A DNA stretch of 43,243 nt from Bacteroidales bacterium (GCA_029004185.1 JAQUPB010000006.1:1-43243), one strand, 5' to 3'. Shown: positions 35,255 to 43,243, numbered from the stretch's first letter. Made by a program: numbers and translations. Notes: generated by a model not told the origin, from the sequence alone.

Positions 35255-35632
35255 ATGAAAAAAATAATCAGAACGAATCAGGCACCGCAACCTATCGGTC
35301 CATACAGCCAGGCTGTGCTGGCAGGAAGTTTTTTATTTGTTTCAGGACAGGTAGCAATTAATCCGTCAACAGGCAAGGTTGAAGCTAAAGATATCAAAGA
35401 GCAAACCAGACAAATCATGGAGAATGTCGGAGCCATACTTAAGCAGGCGAATATGAATCTTTCCGATATAATAAAAACAAGCATATTCCTGACTGAAATG
35501 GGCAATTTCCCTCAGGTTAATGAAGTTTATGGGAGTTTTTTTACCTCCGATTTTCCTGCAAGAGAAACTGTTCAGGTTTGCAAACTGCCTTTGGGTGTGG
35601 ATGTGGAGATATCGGTGGTTGCTTATCAGTAA
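35255..35632 (+). CDS. ridA: RidA family reactive intermediate (enamine/imine) deaminase
   Basis: A 125-residue RidA/YjgF protein that hydrolyses reactive 2-aminoacrylate-type enamines released by PLP enzymes. The conserved residues are present: GPYSQA at 15-20, SGQ at 30-32, R103 in PARETVQV (substrate carboxylate binding) and E118 in DVEISVVAY. The length is standard. Active members form cytoplasmic trimers. It is monocistronic here, followed by a short hairpin. Confidence 0.93.
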   Translation: MKKIIRTNQAPQPIGPYSQAVLAGSFLFVSGQVAINPSTGKVEAKDIKEQTRQIMENVGAILKQANMNLSDIIKTSIFLTEMGNFPQVNEVYGSFFTSDFPARETVQVCKLPLGVDVEISVVAYQ

Positions 35633-35641
35633 TATTAGATA

Positions 35642-35671
35642 AAAGTCCCTAAATCTCCTAAAGGGGACTTT
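35642..35671. repeat. Short inverted repeat aaagtccc/gggacttt
   Basis: AAAGTCCC (35642-35649) pairs with GGGACTTT (35664-35671) across 14 bases, 10 bases after the ridA stop. There is no immediate T run, so it is a weak terminator candidate. The rest of the spacer to 35899 is AT-rich without a recognisable gene. Confidence 0.5.
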
Positions 35672-35899
35672 ACACTGCTGTTAAGTAATTTTTTTATATT
35701 TTTAAAAATGTAACTAAAAATTGATTTCCTTCGCTCACTTTAGGGTTGGGGCAAACGAAGAAAATCAATTTCTGTGTTGAATTATTTATTTTTTTTCACA
35801 ACATCACAAATTCACAACTTCACAAATTATTTAAGTAATTGCTAAAGCGCAATAGTATTATAATGATTAGAAAAAGATATAGAAGCATAACAAAATTTC

Positions 35900-37738
35900 C
35901 TACTCAACAGTTACCGATTTTGCAAGGTTTCGGGGTTGATCTACATTGCACCCTCTCATAACTGCAACATAATATGAAAGAAGCTGGAGCGGAATTGTTG
36001 CTACAAGAGGAGTAAGAACTTCATCGGTGTCGGGAATTTCAATAATATAATCGGCAATATCTTTAACTCTCTTATCACCTTCGGTAATTATTGCAATTAT
36101 AATACCTTTTCTTGCTTTTATTTCCTGGATGTTGCTGATAATTTTTTCATAAGTTCCTTTTTTGGTAGCAACCACAACAATAGGCATTTGCTCATCTATG
36201 AGTGCTATCGGTCCGTGTTTCATTTCTGCAGCAGGATATCCTTCAGCATGAATGTATGAAATTTCCTTGAGTTTTAAAGCTCCTTCCAAAGCAACAGGGA
36301 AATTGTATCCTCTTCCGAGATAAAGAAAATTTCTTGAGTCCTGGAATATTTCAGCAATTGCTTTAACTTTTTCGCTTGCTTTAAGTGTTTTTTCAACTTT
36401 TGCAGGAATAACATTAAGTTCATTAATAATCTGATAAAATCTCGATTTTGAAATTGTTCCTTTTTTCTGGGCAATCATCAACGCCATAAGAGTAAGAATG
36501 GTAACCTGTGCGGTAAATGCTTTTGTTGAAGCAACACCGATTTCGGGTCCGGCGTGAGTATATGAACCGGCATGCACGGCTCTTGCAATTGAAGAACCGA
36601 CAACATTACAGATGCCGATTATTGTTGCTCCTTTTGATTTAGCAAGTTCAATTGCAGCAAGTGTATCGGCGGTTTCACCTGATTGGGAAATGGCAATAAC
36701 AACATCATTTTCATAAATCACGGGATTCCTGTATATGAATTCAGAGGCATATTCAACTTCAACAGGAATTCTTGCAAGGTCTTCAAATAAATATTCTCCA
36801 ACCAATGCAGCATGCCATGATGTTCCGCATGCAATAATGATTATTCTGTTTGCACTTAAAAATTTCTGTTCATAATCAATAATTCCGCCAAGTGAAACAA
36901 TTCCTCCTTCAATATTAAGTCGTCCTCTCATGCTGTCTCTTATTGAACGCGGTTGTTCATATATCTCTTTTAACATGAAGTGTTCATATCCTCCTTTTTC
37001 CAAAGCCTGCAAGCTCATTTCGAGTTTCTGAACATAAGGGGTTTTATCTTTATTTTTTGTGGTTTTGATTTTTAATCCTTCTTTTATGTTCACAATTGCT
37101 ATTTCTTCTTCTTCAAGATAAACAACGTTTTGGGTGTACTCAACAATTGGAGTGGCATCGGAAGCAAAGAAATATTCATCTTTTCCCAGACCGACAACCA
37201 GGGGACTTCCTTTTTTAGCGGCAATTAATTCATTGGGATTATCTTTGTTTAATATCACAATTGCATATGCACCTATAACTTCATTTAAAGCAATCTGAAC
37301 GGCTTCTACCAGGTCCACCTTTTCGCTAATCTGAATATCTTCAATTAAATGTATTAAAACTTCCGTATCTGTGTCGCTTCTGAATACAAATCCGCGTTTG
37401 ACAAGTTCTTCTCTGAGAGAAGCATAGTTTTCGATAATGCCGTTATGTATTATTGCAAGTTTTTTTGATAACGAATAATGCGGGTGTGCATTTGCATCGT
37501 TAGGTTCTCCGTGGGTTGCCCACCTTGTATGTGCTATTCCGACATTACCTTCTTTATTTTTATCCTTCATTAAATCTTCCAGATCGGTAACTTTTCCTTT
37601 GGTTTTATAAAGATTTAATCCTTTGTTCAGAAGAGCAATTCCCGCACTGTCATAGCCTCTGTATTCGAGTCGTTTCAACCCTTTAATCAGAACATCGTAT
37701 GCATTCTGTTGTCCGATATATGCAAAAATTCCACACAT
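35900..37738 (-). CDS. glmS: Glutamine--fructose-6-phosphate aminotransferase (isomerising)
   Basis: GlmS makes glucosamine-6-phosphate from fructose-6-phosphate and glutamine, the first committed step to UDP-GlcNAc for peptidoglycan and LPS. The 612-residue protein has the class II glutamine amidotransferase domain, with nucleophile Cys2 in MCGIFAYIG, HTRWATHGEP and HNGIIENY, and two SIS domains with CGTSWHA, SQSGETADTLAA and the C-terminal NLAKSVTVE. The upstream region is only about 70 bases and has no room for a glmS ribozyme. Confidence 0.98.
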   Translation of the reverse strand: MCGIFAYIGQQNAYDVLIKGLKRLEYRGYDSAGIALLNKGLNLYKTKGKVTDLEDLMKDKNKEGNVGIAHTRWATHGEPNDANAHPHYSLSKKLAIIHNGIIENYASLREELVKRGFVFRSDTDTEVLIHLIEDIQISEKVDLVEAVQIALNEVIGAYAIVILNKDNPNELIAAKKGSPLVVGLGKDEYFFASDATPIVEYTQNVVYLEEEEIAIVNIKEGLKIKTTKNKDKTPYVQKLEMSLQALEKGGYEHFMLKEIYEQPRSIRDSMRGRLNIEGGIVSLGGIIDYEQKFLSANRIIIIACGTSWHAALVGEYLFEDLARIPVEVEYASEFIYRNPVIYENDVVIAISQSGETADTLAAIELAKSKGATIIGICNVVGSSIARAVHAGSYTHAGPEIGVASTKAFTAQVTILTLMALMIAQKKGTISKSRFYQIINELNVIPAKVEKTLKASEKVKAIAEIFQDSRNFLYLGRGYNFPVALEGALKLKEISYIHAEGYPAAEMKHGPIALIDEQMPIVVVATKKGTYEKIISNIQEIKARKGIIIAIITEGDKRVKDIADYIIEIPDTDEVLTPLVATIPLQLLSYYVAVMRGCNVDQPRNLAKSVTVE

Positions 37739-37780
37739 ATTTTCGTGGTTTTATTTTCGGGATTTTTTTGTTTTCTGCTA

Positions 37781-37788
37781 CAAAGCTA
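37781..37788 (-). promoter_or_regulatory. -7 promoter element TAGCTTTG upstream of glmS
   Basis: The minus strand reads TAGCTTTG (37788-37781), a perfect TAnnTTTG, 43 bases upstream of the glmS ATG. It lies just beyond the stop of the DUF4270 gene, so glmS can be transcribed on its own. Confidence 0.5.
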
Positions 37789-37810
37789 AAAAAAATTAAA
37801 AAAGAAGAGA

Positions 37811-39202
37811 TTAAAGTTTTGTATAAATTATTGAAAGTTTAATTTTTCCGGCGGGATTTTGCCCGGCTTTAAAAACTGTCCGGTTTGCAGTAACTCCCGC
37901 ACCATATGTCAACATGTACATTCCGAACTGCTTGATTTTATTTTGAATCAAATACTGAACATGGCGGCTGATATTGAATTTATATTGTTTTGCCGTTGCA
38001 TCATATGTGCCACCGAAAAAATTATCACTTCCGGTTTGGTCTTTTAAAAAATAAGTCTTCCCCGTTGAATCAATCCCTACCAAAGCAAGTTGTGATGAGG
38101 GAGCATATTTGTCTATAAATGTATTGTTGCCTTCAACACTTATTAATAACTCGGCCTGATTGATGGCAATATTTTTAATTTTAGCCCATTCCATTATATT
38201 GGGAAAAATTATTTTTGTCTTTATGCCTGCCATTGCCTGTATATATGCCAAATTCCCTACATATTTCGGAGTGTGAGAAGTCTGCATTGACTTTAAGGTA
38301 TCGGTTGCATTTGTGTAATTGTGATTAAAGTAATTATAATTTATACAATCGTAATCAACGGCAATTGTATAATTATGTTTTAGTGTATCCGTGATATTCC
38401 TGTAATACAAAGTTATTCCCGACAGAAATGAAGAAGAAACCTGACTTAAGTATAATATTGTTCCTGTATTATTACCTGTAATCTGGTCAGTTGAAATATA
38501 AAGCCCTTTAAAAAACTCCAGAAATTTAGTGTTGTCGGACAGCTGGTCGGCAGTAGCATTTAATATTTTTTGCCCTAATGTATTGTTTAATTTTAATCTC
38601 AAATGCGGAGAAGTTTTTATTCCGCCAACATTAACGCTGTCGATAATTTTAGGAACCATTGTTATGTTGACTAAATCATTACCATCATTTGCGAGTGTTT
38701 TGTTTGAAAAATATGTGCTGTCATGATTCATGCTTTCAGTAAGTTCATATGCATGAAAAGTTAAAGGGGTAATAGTGTCGCCATAAAAGCCGCTGTATTT
38801 AAATGCAAGTACAACCGAATCTATTGTAGGAAAATTTCCAAAACTGATACCTGTTGTGGGAAGTCTGAATTGTGAATAAAAGCCTGCAGTTGTTATTCCG
38901 AATATCTGGTCGTTGTAACTTCCGAGCAGATTGCTAGACAAGTGGTCTGTACGTAACGAATCTTCTTTCACAATATAAACATCAACTTTTGATGTATCGC
39001 ATATTGCAACATTCGGTTTATCGTTAGGCGGTTGTATTTCAAGACCAATGGTATTGGGCTCTTTACATGAAAAAAGAAATAATAAAAAAGCAGGAACTAT
39101 TAACAGTAAACTCTTTTTAAAAAGAAAAACTATAGAAGGAATGTTCTTAAATAAGAAGGAATTATTCCACAAGTGACATTTCGTCAACAAAAATCTCATC
39201 AT
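37811..39202 (-). CDS. DUF4270 family lipoprotein
   Basis: A predicted outer-surface or periplasmic lipoprotein of the Bacteroidota DUF4270 family. A hydrophobic stretch ends LFLFSCKEPNTIGLE, with the lipidated Cys at about residue 46 from the chosen start, followed by the family-typical GLEIQPPND, LGSYNDQIFG and FGNFPTIDSVVLAF. The start is uncertain. The frame opens at 39235, the first plausible ATGs are at 39202 and 39199 (both inside the 3' end of the glycogen-synthase-like gene), and a shorter signal would need a non-ATG start after 39162. The function is unknown. glmS is downstream. Confidence 0.78.
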   Translation of the reverse strand: MMRFLLTKCHLWNNSFLFKNIPSIVFLFKKSLLLIVPAFLLFLFSCKEPNTIGLEIQPPNDKPNVAICDTSKVDVYIVKEDSLRTDHLSSNLLGSYNDQIFGITTAGFYSQFRLPTTGISFGNFPTIDSVVLAFKYSGFYGDTITPLTFHAYELTESMNHDSTYFSNKTLANDGNDLVNITMVPKIIDSVNVGGIKTSPHLRLKLNNTLGQKILNATADQLSDNTKFLEFFKGLYISTDQITGNNTGTILYLSQVSSSFLSGITLYYRNITDTLKHNYTIAVDYDCINYNYFNHNYTNATDTLKSMQTSHTPKYVGNLAYIQAMAGIKTKIIFPNIMEWAKIKNIAINQAELLISVEGNNTFIDKYAPSSQLALVGIDSTGKTYFLKDQTGSDNFFGGTYDATAKQYKFNISRHVQYLIQNKIKQFGMYMLTYGAGVTANRTVFKAGQNPAGKIKLSIIYTKL

Positions 39203-39989
39203 AAAATTCGGAATAAACGTCAATATAATCATCACCTGATTGGTAAGGTAAAACGGGTTTATCGGTAATATTCAGATAAGCTTCCACATTTGAATTTAAG
39301 TTTTCGCTTCCTTTTATTACTGCATCTGAAAATTTAATAGCGGCTTTTGTCAAGCTTTCGTATGTTGTTTTGTTGAACAACTTCAGATGTTTTTGCTCAA
39401 TACCTTCAACAAGAAGTTTCTTTTCGAAGTTTTTCCCGAAAACAGTATCATAATCGTCATCATATACCGAATAAACTACTTTTGAATCGGAAAATAAAGG
39501 ATTATCCTTTAATGCTGTTTTTACATAAAGAGGTATTAAACTTGTCATCCATCCGTGGCAATGGATAATATCGGGAGCCCAACCTAATTTTTTAACGGTT
39601 TCCAGAACTCCTCTGCAGAAAAACACGCAACGTTCATCATTGTCTTTGAAAAATTTCCCGCTTTTATCGGTTAATGTATGTTTCCTTTGGAAATAATCCT
39701 CATTATCAATAAAATAAACCTGCATTCGGGCAAGTTGTATTGAAGCTACTTTTATTATCAGGGGGTGGTCGGTTTCGTCAATTATCAAATTCATGCCCGA
39801 CAAACGAATCACTTCGTGAAGCTGGTTCCTTCTTTCATTGATGCACCCGAAACGAGGCATAAATGTTCTGATCTCATTGCCTTTTTCCTGAATCCCCTGA
39901 GGAAGATGACGTCCGATGTTCGACAAATGACTTTCCTCAAGATAAGGGGTTATTTCTTGAAATACGAAGAGAACTTTAGCTTTTTTCAT
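39162..39989 (-). CDS. Glycogen/starch synthase N-terminal (GT5) domain protein, half-length
   Basis: A 275-residue protein corresponding only to the N-terminal Rossmann domain of GT5 glycogen synthases: KKAKVLFVFQEITPY at the start, SHLSNIGRHLPQGI, an FMPRFG stretch, then WAPDIIHCHGWMTSLIPLY. A normal GlgA has about 470-500 residues with a second C-terminal domain, which is absent here; instead it ends DEIFVDEMSLVE. Without that domain, classical ADP-glucose transfer is doubtful. The reading frame extends to 40040, but a consensus promoter lies within that extension, so the ATG at 39989 is chosen. It overlaps the DUF4270 gene downstream. Confidence 0.82.
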   Translation of the reverse strand: MKKAKVLFVFQEITPYLEESHLSNIGRHLPQGIQEKGNEIRTFMPRFGCINERRNQLHEVIRLSGMNLIIDETDHPLIIKVASIQLARMQVYFIDNEDYFQRKHTLTDKSGKFFKDNDERCVFFCRGVLETVKKLGWAPDIIHCHGWMTSLIPLYVKTALKDNPLFSDSKVVYSVYDDDYDTVFGKNFEKKLLVEGIEQKHLKLFNKTTYESLTKAAIKFSDAVIKGSENLNSNVEAYLNITDKPVLPYQSGDDYIDVYSEFYDEIFVDEMSLVE

Positions 39990-40009
39990 ATATAGGTTTA
40001 ATAGGATTG

Positions 40010-40041
40010 CAAAGATACAAAATTTTTTTGCCAAAATCAAA
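40010..40041 (-). promoter_or_regulatory. Consensus Bacteroidetes promoter for the GT5-like gene
   Basis: On the minus strand TTTG (40041-40038), exactly 20 nt, then TATCTTTG (40017-40010). This is the best match to the Bacteroidetes consensus in the window. The inferred transcript start is about 15 bases before the ATG at 39989. Confidence 0.7.
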
Positions 40042-40224
40042 TTTACTTTTACCTAAAACGTATATTTTTTGTTTAATGTTACTTATATATTGAATGATAA
40101 CAGATTGTATTTAATCACTTGATTTTAAACATCTTAAATGTTTTTGTTAGTATATTTAAATATTTTTCTGAAATTTGCTTTCGATAAAACCAATAGTAAC
40201 TAATAAAGTGATTGATATTTGATA

Positions 40225-40304
40225 TGTTTGTTGTTTGTCGTTTGTAGTTTGTTGTTATGCTTTTTACTAAAGACAAAAGATTTTATAACTACGAACAACA
40301 AACA
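40225..40304. repeat. Inverted repeat of tgtttgttgtttg words
   Basis: TGTTTGTTGTTTG (40225-40237) pairs with CGAACAACAAACA (40292-40304), 12 of 13 as Watson-Crick pairs, with more of the same word (TCGTTTGTAGTTTGTTG) following the left arm. The loop is about 54 bases. Confidence 0.5.
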
Positions 40305-40377
40305 TTTTTAAACCACAAACTTATTCTAATTGCTAATTAGCTTCAATTATTATTAATAACGGCATATTATAACTTTT

Positions 40378-42054
40378 ATGACAGACGACAGGAAAATTAT
40401 TTTTTCAATGGTAGGGGTAAGTAAGATTTATCCACCTCATAAACAAGTTCTTAAGAATATCTATTTGTCATTTTTTTATGGGGCAAAAATCGGGATAATC
40501 GGGTTGAACGGCTCGGGCAAGTCAACTTTACTGAAAATAATTGCCGGAGTTGAAAAGTCATTTGACGGTAATGTTGTTTTTTCTCCCGGGTATTCAATAG
40601 GATATCTGGAACAGGAACCTGTTGTTGACGATAATAAAACAGTAAAGGAAATTGTTCAGGAAGGAGTTCAGGAAGTTGTTAACCTTCTTAAAGAGTACGA
40701 GGACATAAATAATAAATTTGCAGAACCGATGAGTGATGAAGCAATGAACAAACTCATCGAACGGCAAGGTGAACTTACAGAACTTCTCGAACAGCATGAT
40801 GCATGGGAGCTTGACAATAAACTCGAAAGAGCAATGGATGCACTCCGCTGTCCCGAAAGTGATGCATTAATTAAAAACCTTTCCGGCGGTGAAAAAAGGC
40901 GCGTGGCTCTTTGCAGATTGCTTTTAAAAGAACCTGATATTCTTTTACTTGACGAACCTACAAATCATCTCGATGCCGAATCTGTTCAGTGGCTCGAACA
41001 GCATCTACAGCAGTATAAAGGGACAGTCATTGCAATCACCCATGACAGATATTTTCTCGATAATGTAGCAGGATGGATTCTTGAACTCGACCGCGGCGAA
41101 GGTATTCCGTGGCAGGGAAATTATTCTTCGTGGCTTGAACAAAAATCAAACCGTCTGGCTCAGGAAGAAAAAACCGAAAGCAAAAGAAGAAAAACTCTTG
41201 AACGCGAGCTGGAATGGGTGAGAATGTCGCCAAAAGGACGCCATGCAAAAGGAAAAGCCCGATTATCGGCATATGATAAACTTCTGAATGAAGATATAAA
41301 ACAAAAAGAAGAACGGCTGGAATTATTTATTCCAAACGGTCCACGACTTGGTACTAATGTTATTGAAGCAAAAGATGTTTCAAAAGCATTTGGTGAAAAA
41401 TTATTATTTGAGGGTTTGAACTTTATGCTGCCGCCTGCCGGAATAGTCGGAATTATTGGTCCTAACGGTGCAGGGAAAACAACTTTGTTCCGCCTTGTTA
41501 TCGGTTCGGAAAAAAATGATAAAGGCGATTTCAAGATCGGGGAAACTGTTAAAATAGGATATGTTGACCAGAGTCATACTGATATTGACCCTGAAAAAAC
41601 GGTCTGGCAGGTTATTTCCGGAGGAAATGAAATTATTCTGATGGGAGGGAAATCAATAAATTCGCGTGCTTACGTTGCACGTTTCAATTTCAACGGCGCC
41701 GACCAGGAAAAGAAATGCGGAATTTTATCGGGCGGCGAAAGAAACCGTTTGCATCTGGCAATGACTTTAAAAGAAGAAGCAAATGTTCTTTTGCTCGATG
41801 AACCAACAAACGACATTGATATTAATACGCTTCGCGCTTTGGAAGAAGGACTTGAAAATTTTGCAGGATGTGCAGTTATAATTTCCCACGACAGATGGTT
41901 TCTCGACAGGGTTTGCACGCATATTCTCGCATTTGAAGGTAATTCGCAGGTTTATTATTTCGAAGGTTCTTATTCCGAATATGAGGAAAACCGCAAAAAA
42001 CGCCTCGGCGACGAAGGACCAAAGAGAATTAGATATAAGAAGCTTGTTGAATAA
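40378..42054 (+). CDS. ettA: Energy-dependent translational throttle protein EttA (ABC-F)
   Basis: A 558-residue cytoplasmic ABC-F ATPase without membrane segments. The first cassette has Walker A GLNGSGKST (42-50), signature LSGGEKRR (168-175) and Walker B LLLDEPTNHLD with Glu193. The interdomain linker (about 245-330) has GNYSSWLEQK and a charged helix. The second has Walker A GPNGAGKTT (361-369), LSGGERNR and LLLDEPTNDID. EttA binds the ribosomal E site and gates entry into elongation according to ATP/ADP ratio. The length and PTNDID match EttA rather than Uup or antibiotic-resistance ABC-F proteins. Confidence 0.93.
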   Translation: MTDDRKIIFSMVGVSKIYPPHKQVLKNIYLSFFYGAKIGIIGLNGSGKSTLLKIIAGVEKSFDGNVVFSPGYSIGYLEQEPVVDDNKTVKEIVQEGVQEVVNLLKEYEDINNKFAEPMSDEAMNKLIERQGELTELLEQHDAWELDNKLERAMDALRCPESDALIKNLSGGEKRRVALCRLLLKEPDILLLDEPTNHLDAESVQWLEQHLQQYKGTVIAITHDRYFLDNVAGWILELDRGEGIPWQGNYSSWLEQKSNRLAQEEKTESKRRKTLERELEWVRMSPKGRHAKGKARLSAYDKLLNEDIKQKEERLELFIPNGPRLGTNVIEAKDVSKAFGEKLLFEGLNFMLPPAGIVGIIGPNGAGKTTLFRLVIGSEKNDKGDFKIGETVKIGYVDQSHTDIDPEKTVWQVISGGNEIILMGGKSINSRAYVARFNFNGADQEKKCGILSGGERNRLHLAMTLKEEANVLLLDEPTNDIDINTLRALEEGLENFAGCAVIISHDRWFLDRVCTHILAFEGNSQVYYFEGSYSEYEENRKKRLGDEGPKRIRYKKLVE

Positions 42055-42063
42055 AAAATTGTT

Positions 42064-42084
42064 TGTGGTTTGTGGTTTGTGGTT
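42064..42084. repeat. Three tandem 7-mers tgtggtt
   Basis: TGTGGTT occurs three times in a row right after the ettA stop. The complementary word AAACCACAAAC precedes ettA at 40310-40320, so ettA is bracketed by inverted short words. Confidence 0.6.
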
Positions 42085-42104
42085 AAAAAAATTATAACTT
42101 ATTT

Positions 42105-42185
42105 CACGAAGTGACACGAAGATTAATTTTAAATTATTTATTTTTTTCTCCGTGTAACTTCTTTTTAAACTTCGTGCTCTTCGTG
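42105..42185. repeat. Inverted repeat built of cacgaag words
   Basis: The left arm CACGAAGTGACACGAAG (42105-42121) is complementary to CTTCGTGCTCTTCGTG (42170-42185) apart from the spacer between the two CACGAAG units. A further CCGTGTAACTTC word lies in the loop. It lies in the ettA-pcm spacer. Confidence 0.65.
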
Positions 42186-42272
42186 TAACTTTTATTATTA
42201 ATGGTTTCGGTTTGAAATTATGTTGCCGTTAAAAAATTACAAATTGGATAGACAGAAAAAAGAAAAAATAAA

Positions 42273-43010
42273 ATGAATTTAAAGACGCAATTCATATTCC
42301 TTATTTTAATAAATCTAATTATTGTCACTCCTTCCTGTTCACAAAAACAACATAAAAAAAACAAAGCTGTAAACCCCGAATGGTGGAGAGCAGAAGCATC
42401 AAAAATGGTGGATTCGCAGATTATTGCAAACGGAATTAAAGATACTTCGGTGCTGAAAGCAATGAAAAATACTCCGCGGCATTTATTTGTTCCTCCCGAT
42501 ATGATTAAAAGCGCTTATGTCGATGGTCCTTTGCCGATAGGAAACGAGCAGACTATTTCACAACCATATATTGTAGCATTAATGACCGAATTATTACAAC
42601 TGAAAGGCAATGAAAAAGTCCTTGAAATAGGCACAGGCTCGGGTTATCAGGCGGCAATCCTTTCACAGCTTGTTGACAGTTGCTACTCAATTGAAATTAT
42701 AAAAATTCTTGCTGACAGTTCGGCTTTGAGATTAAAAAAATTAGGATATGAAAATGTTGTAGTAAAATGCGGAGACGGATATAAAGGATGGAAAGAACAT
42801 TCTCCTTTCGATTGCATAATAGTAACTGCCGCTCCCGAAAAAATTCCGGAGGAACTCATCAGACAACTTAAAATTGGAGGCAGGATGGTTGTTCCGGTTG
42901 GAGATAAAGATCAGGAACTTCTGCTTATTACTAAAAATGAAAGCGGAATAAAAGAAGAAAAAATTATCCCGGTTAAGTTTGTTCCTATGGTTCATCCGGA
43001 AAAACCATAG
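42273..43010 (+). CDS. pcm: Protein-L-isoaspartate O-methyltransferase with lipoprotein signal
   Basis: A 245-residue SAM-dependent methyltransferase that methylates L-isoaspartyl residues for repair of aged proteins. PCMT hallmarks are PRHLFVPP near 68-75, DGPLPIGNEQTISQPYIVA near 84-102, motif I VLEIGTGSGYQAAIL at 116-130, and a C-terminal GGRMVVPVG. About 30 extra residues precede the catalytic domain: a hydrophobic helix ending VTPSCSQ with Cys22, followed by a lysine-rich linker, consistent with a lipoprotein or secretion signal. Most bacterial PCMTs are cytoplasmic. Export is inferred from sequence only. Confidence 0.92.
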   Translation: MNLKTQFIFLILINLIIVTPSCSQKQHKKNKAVNPEWWRAEASKMVDSQIIANGIKDTSVLKAMKNTPRHLFVPPDMIKSAYVDGPLPIGNEQTISQPYIVALMTELLQLKGNEKVLEIGTGSGYQAAILSQLVDSCYSIEIIKILADSSALRLKKLGYENVVVKCGDGYKGWKEHSPFDCIIVTAAPEKIPEELIRQLKIGGRMVVPVGDKDQELLLITKNESGIKEEKIIPVKFVPMVHPEKP

Positions 43011-43100
43011 TTTGATAATAAATAGAAATTTTCAACTTCGAAATTCAGTGTTCGATATTCGATATTAAAATTGTTTAAAGTTTAATGTCTAAAGTTTAAA

Positions 43101-43118
43101 GCCTGACTGCCGTCAGGC
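43101..43118. repeat. Short hairpin gcctgac-tgcc-gtcaggc
   Basis: A perfect 7-bp stem with a 4-base loop, 90 bases after the pcm stop. The surrounding spacer (43011-43182) is otherwise low-complexity words such as TTCGATATTCGATATT and GGAAACTGAAAAC. Confidence 0.55.
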
Positions 43119-43182
43119 AGGTTTCGGGATTTTGTTGTTTGCGCCAGGAAACTAAAAACTGAAAACCGGAAACTGAAAACTT

Positions 43183-43243
43183 TTAATTTATTTTTCTTCT
43201 CATTGATTTTGCCATAAAATTGCAAATCCTGAAAACCAGAGAT
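43183..43243 (-). CDS. Possible 3' end of a minus-strand gene running off the right edge
   Basis: On the minus strand a frame is open from the window edge for 19 codons, ending CNFMAKSMRRKIN and a TAA stop at 43185-43183. The basic end is plausible for a protein C-terminus, but the stretch is too short to be sure it is coding, and no family can be named. Confidence 0.25.
   Translation of the reverse strand, partial: SLVFRICNFMAKSMRRKIN

Larger units (their letters stand above)
39990..40377. other. 388-base divergent spacer between the GT5-like gene and ettA
   Basis: It holds the consensus minus-strand promoter (40010-40041) and an inverted repeat of GTTTGTTGTTTG words (40225-40304), followed by AAACCACAAAC (40310-40320), the complement of the words found after ettA. 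I see no gene, RNA or clear ettA promoter. Confidence 0.6.

Noticed and set aside
37739-37810. Possible glmS ribozyme upstream of glmS
   Set aside because: The leader is too short, shows no ribozyme core, and contains a promoter element instead.
39990-40040. Seventeen-residue extension of the GT5-like protein
   Set aside because: A consensus promoter lies inside it, and the family begins at MKKAKVLFVFQE.
42061-42084. Short tandem repeats considered as a CRISPR array
   Set aside because: The units are 7 bases, contiguous, without spacers or cas genes.

Overview
The window looks like a chromosomal segment of a low-G+C member of the Bacteroidota, probably Bacteroidales-like. The evidence is three secreted proteases ending in Por/type IX secretion (T9SS) sorting tails, several promoters of the Bacteroidetes type (TTTG, about 20 nt, TAnnTTTG), few Shine-Dalgarno sites, a DUF4270 lipoprotein next to glmS and a half-length glycogen-synthase gene, and AT-rich spacers full of short repeated words. 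I cannot name a species. I see no rRNA, tRNA, CRISPR array, prophage or intact insertion sequence.

Left part (1-11765): the 3' end of a NuoG/FdhA-like molybdopterin oxidoreductase runs off the left edge. It is followed by a convergent class III aminotransferase and then three tandem paralogous S8 subtilases of about 950 residues. Each has a signal peptide, propeptide, intact Asp/His/Ser triad, beta-rich modules and a T9SS tail.

Middle, mostly minus strand (11780-23264): murB; an operon of a sugar-nucleotide epimerase (TTG start), a flavodiiron protein and guanine deaminase; an apparent copper-acquisition pair (an OprC-like TonB receptor with CxxxM and HxM, then an MbnP-like lipoprotein); a MoxR ATPase; a DUF559 nuclease-like gene abutting a GC-rich hairpin; rpoN; and asnS.

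Right part (23671-43243): a haem cluster hemB-hemL-hemE-hemN-hemH-hemY on the plus strand, covering glutamate-1-semialdehyde to haem except hemC and hemD. Then come a GT-C type membrane protein, cysK, two unknown lipoproteins, ridA, glmS, the DUF4270 lipoprotein, the GT5 half-gene, ettA, and an isoaspartate methyltransferase with a lipoprotein signal.

Most genes are housekeeping. The parts that stand out are the protease triplication, the two-gene copper locus, the DUF559-plus-hairpin unit, and a set of intergenic palindromes built from repeated short words (ccacagattcacagatt, gacacaaggacacaaag, cgcaaag, cacgaag, gtgccgtaagcac). Several of these supply spurious N-terminal extensions to neighbouring reading frames, so I moved those starts inward.
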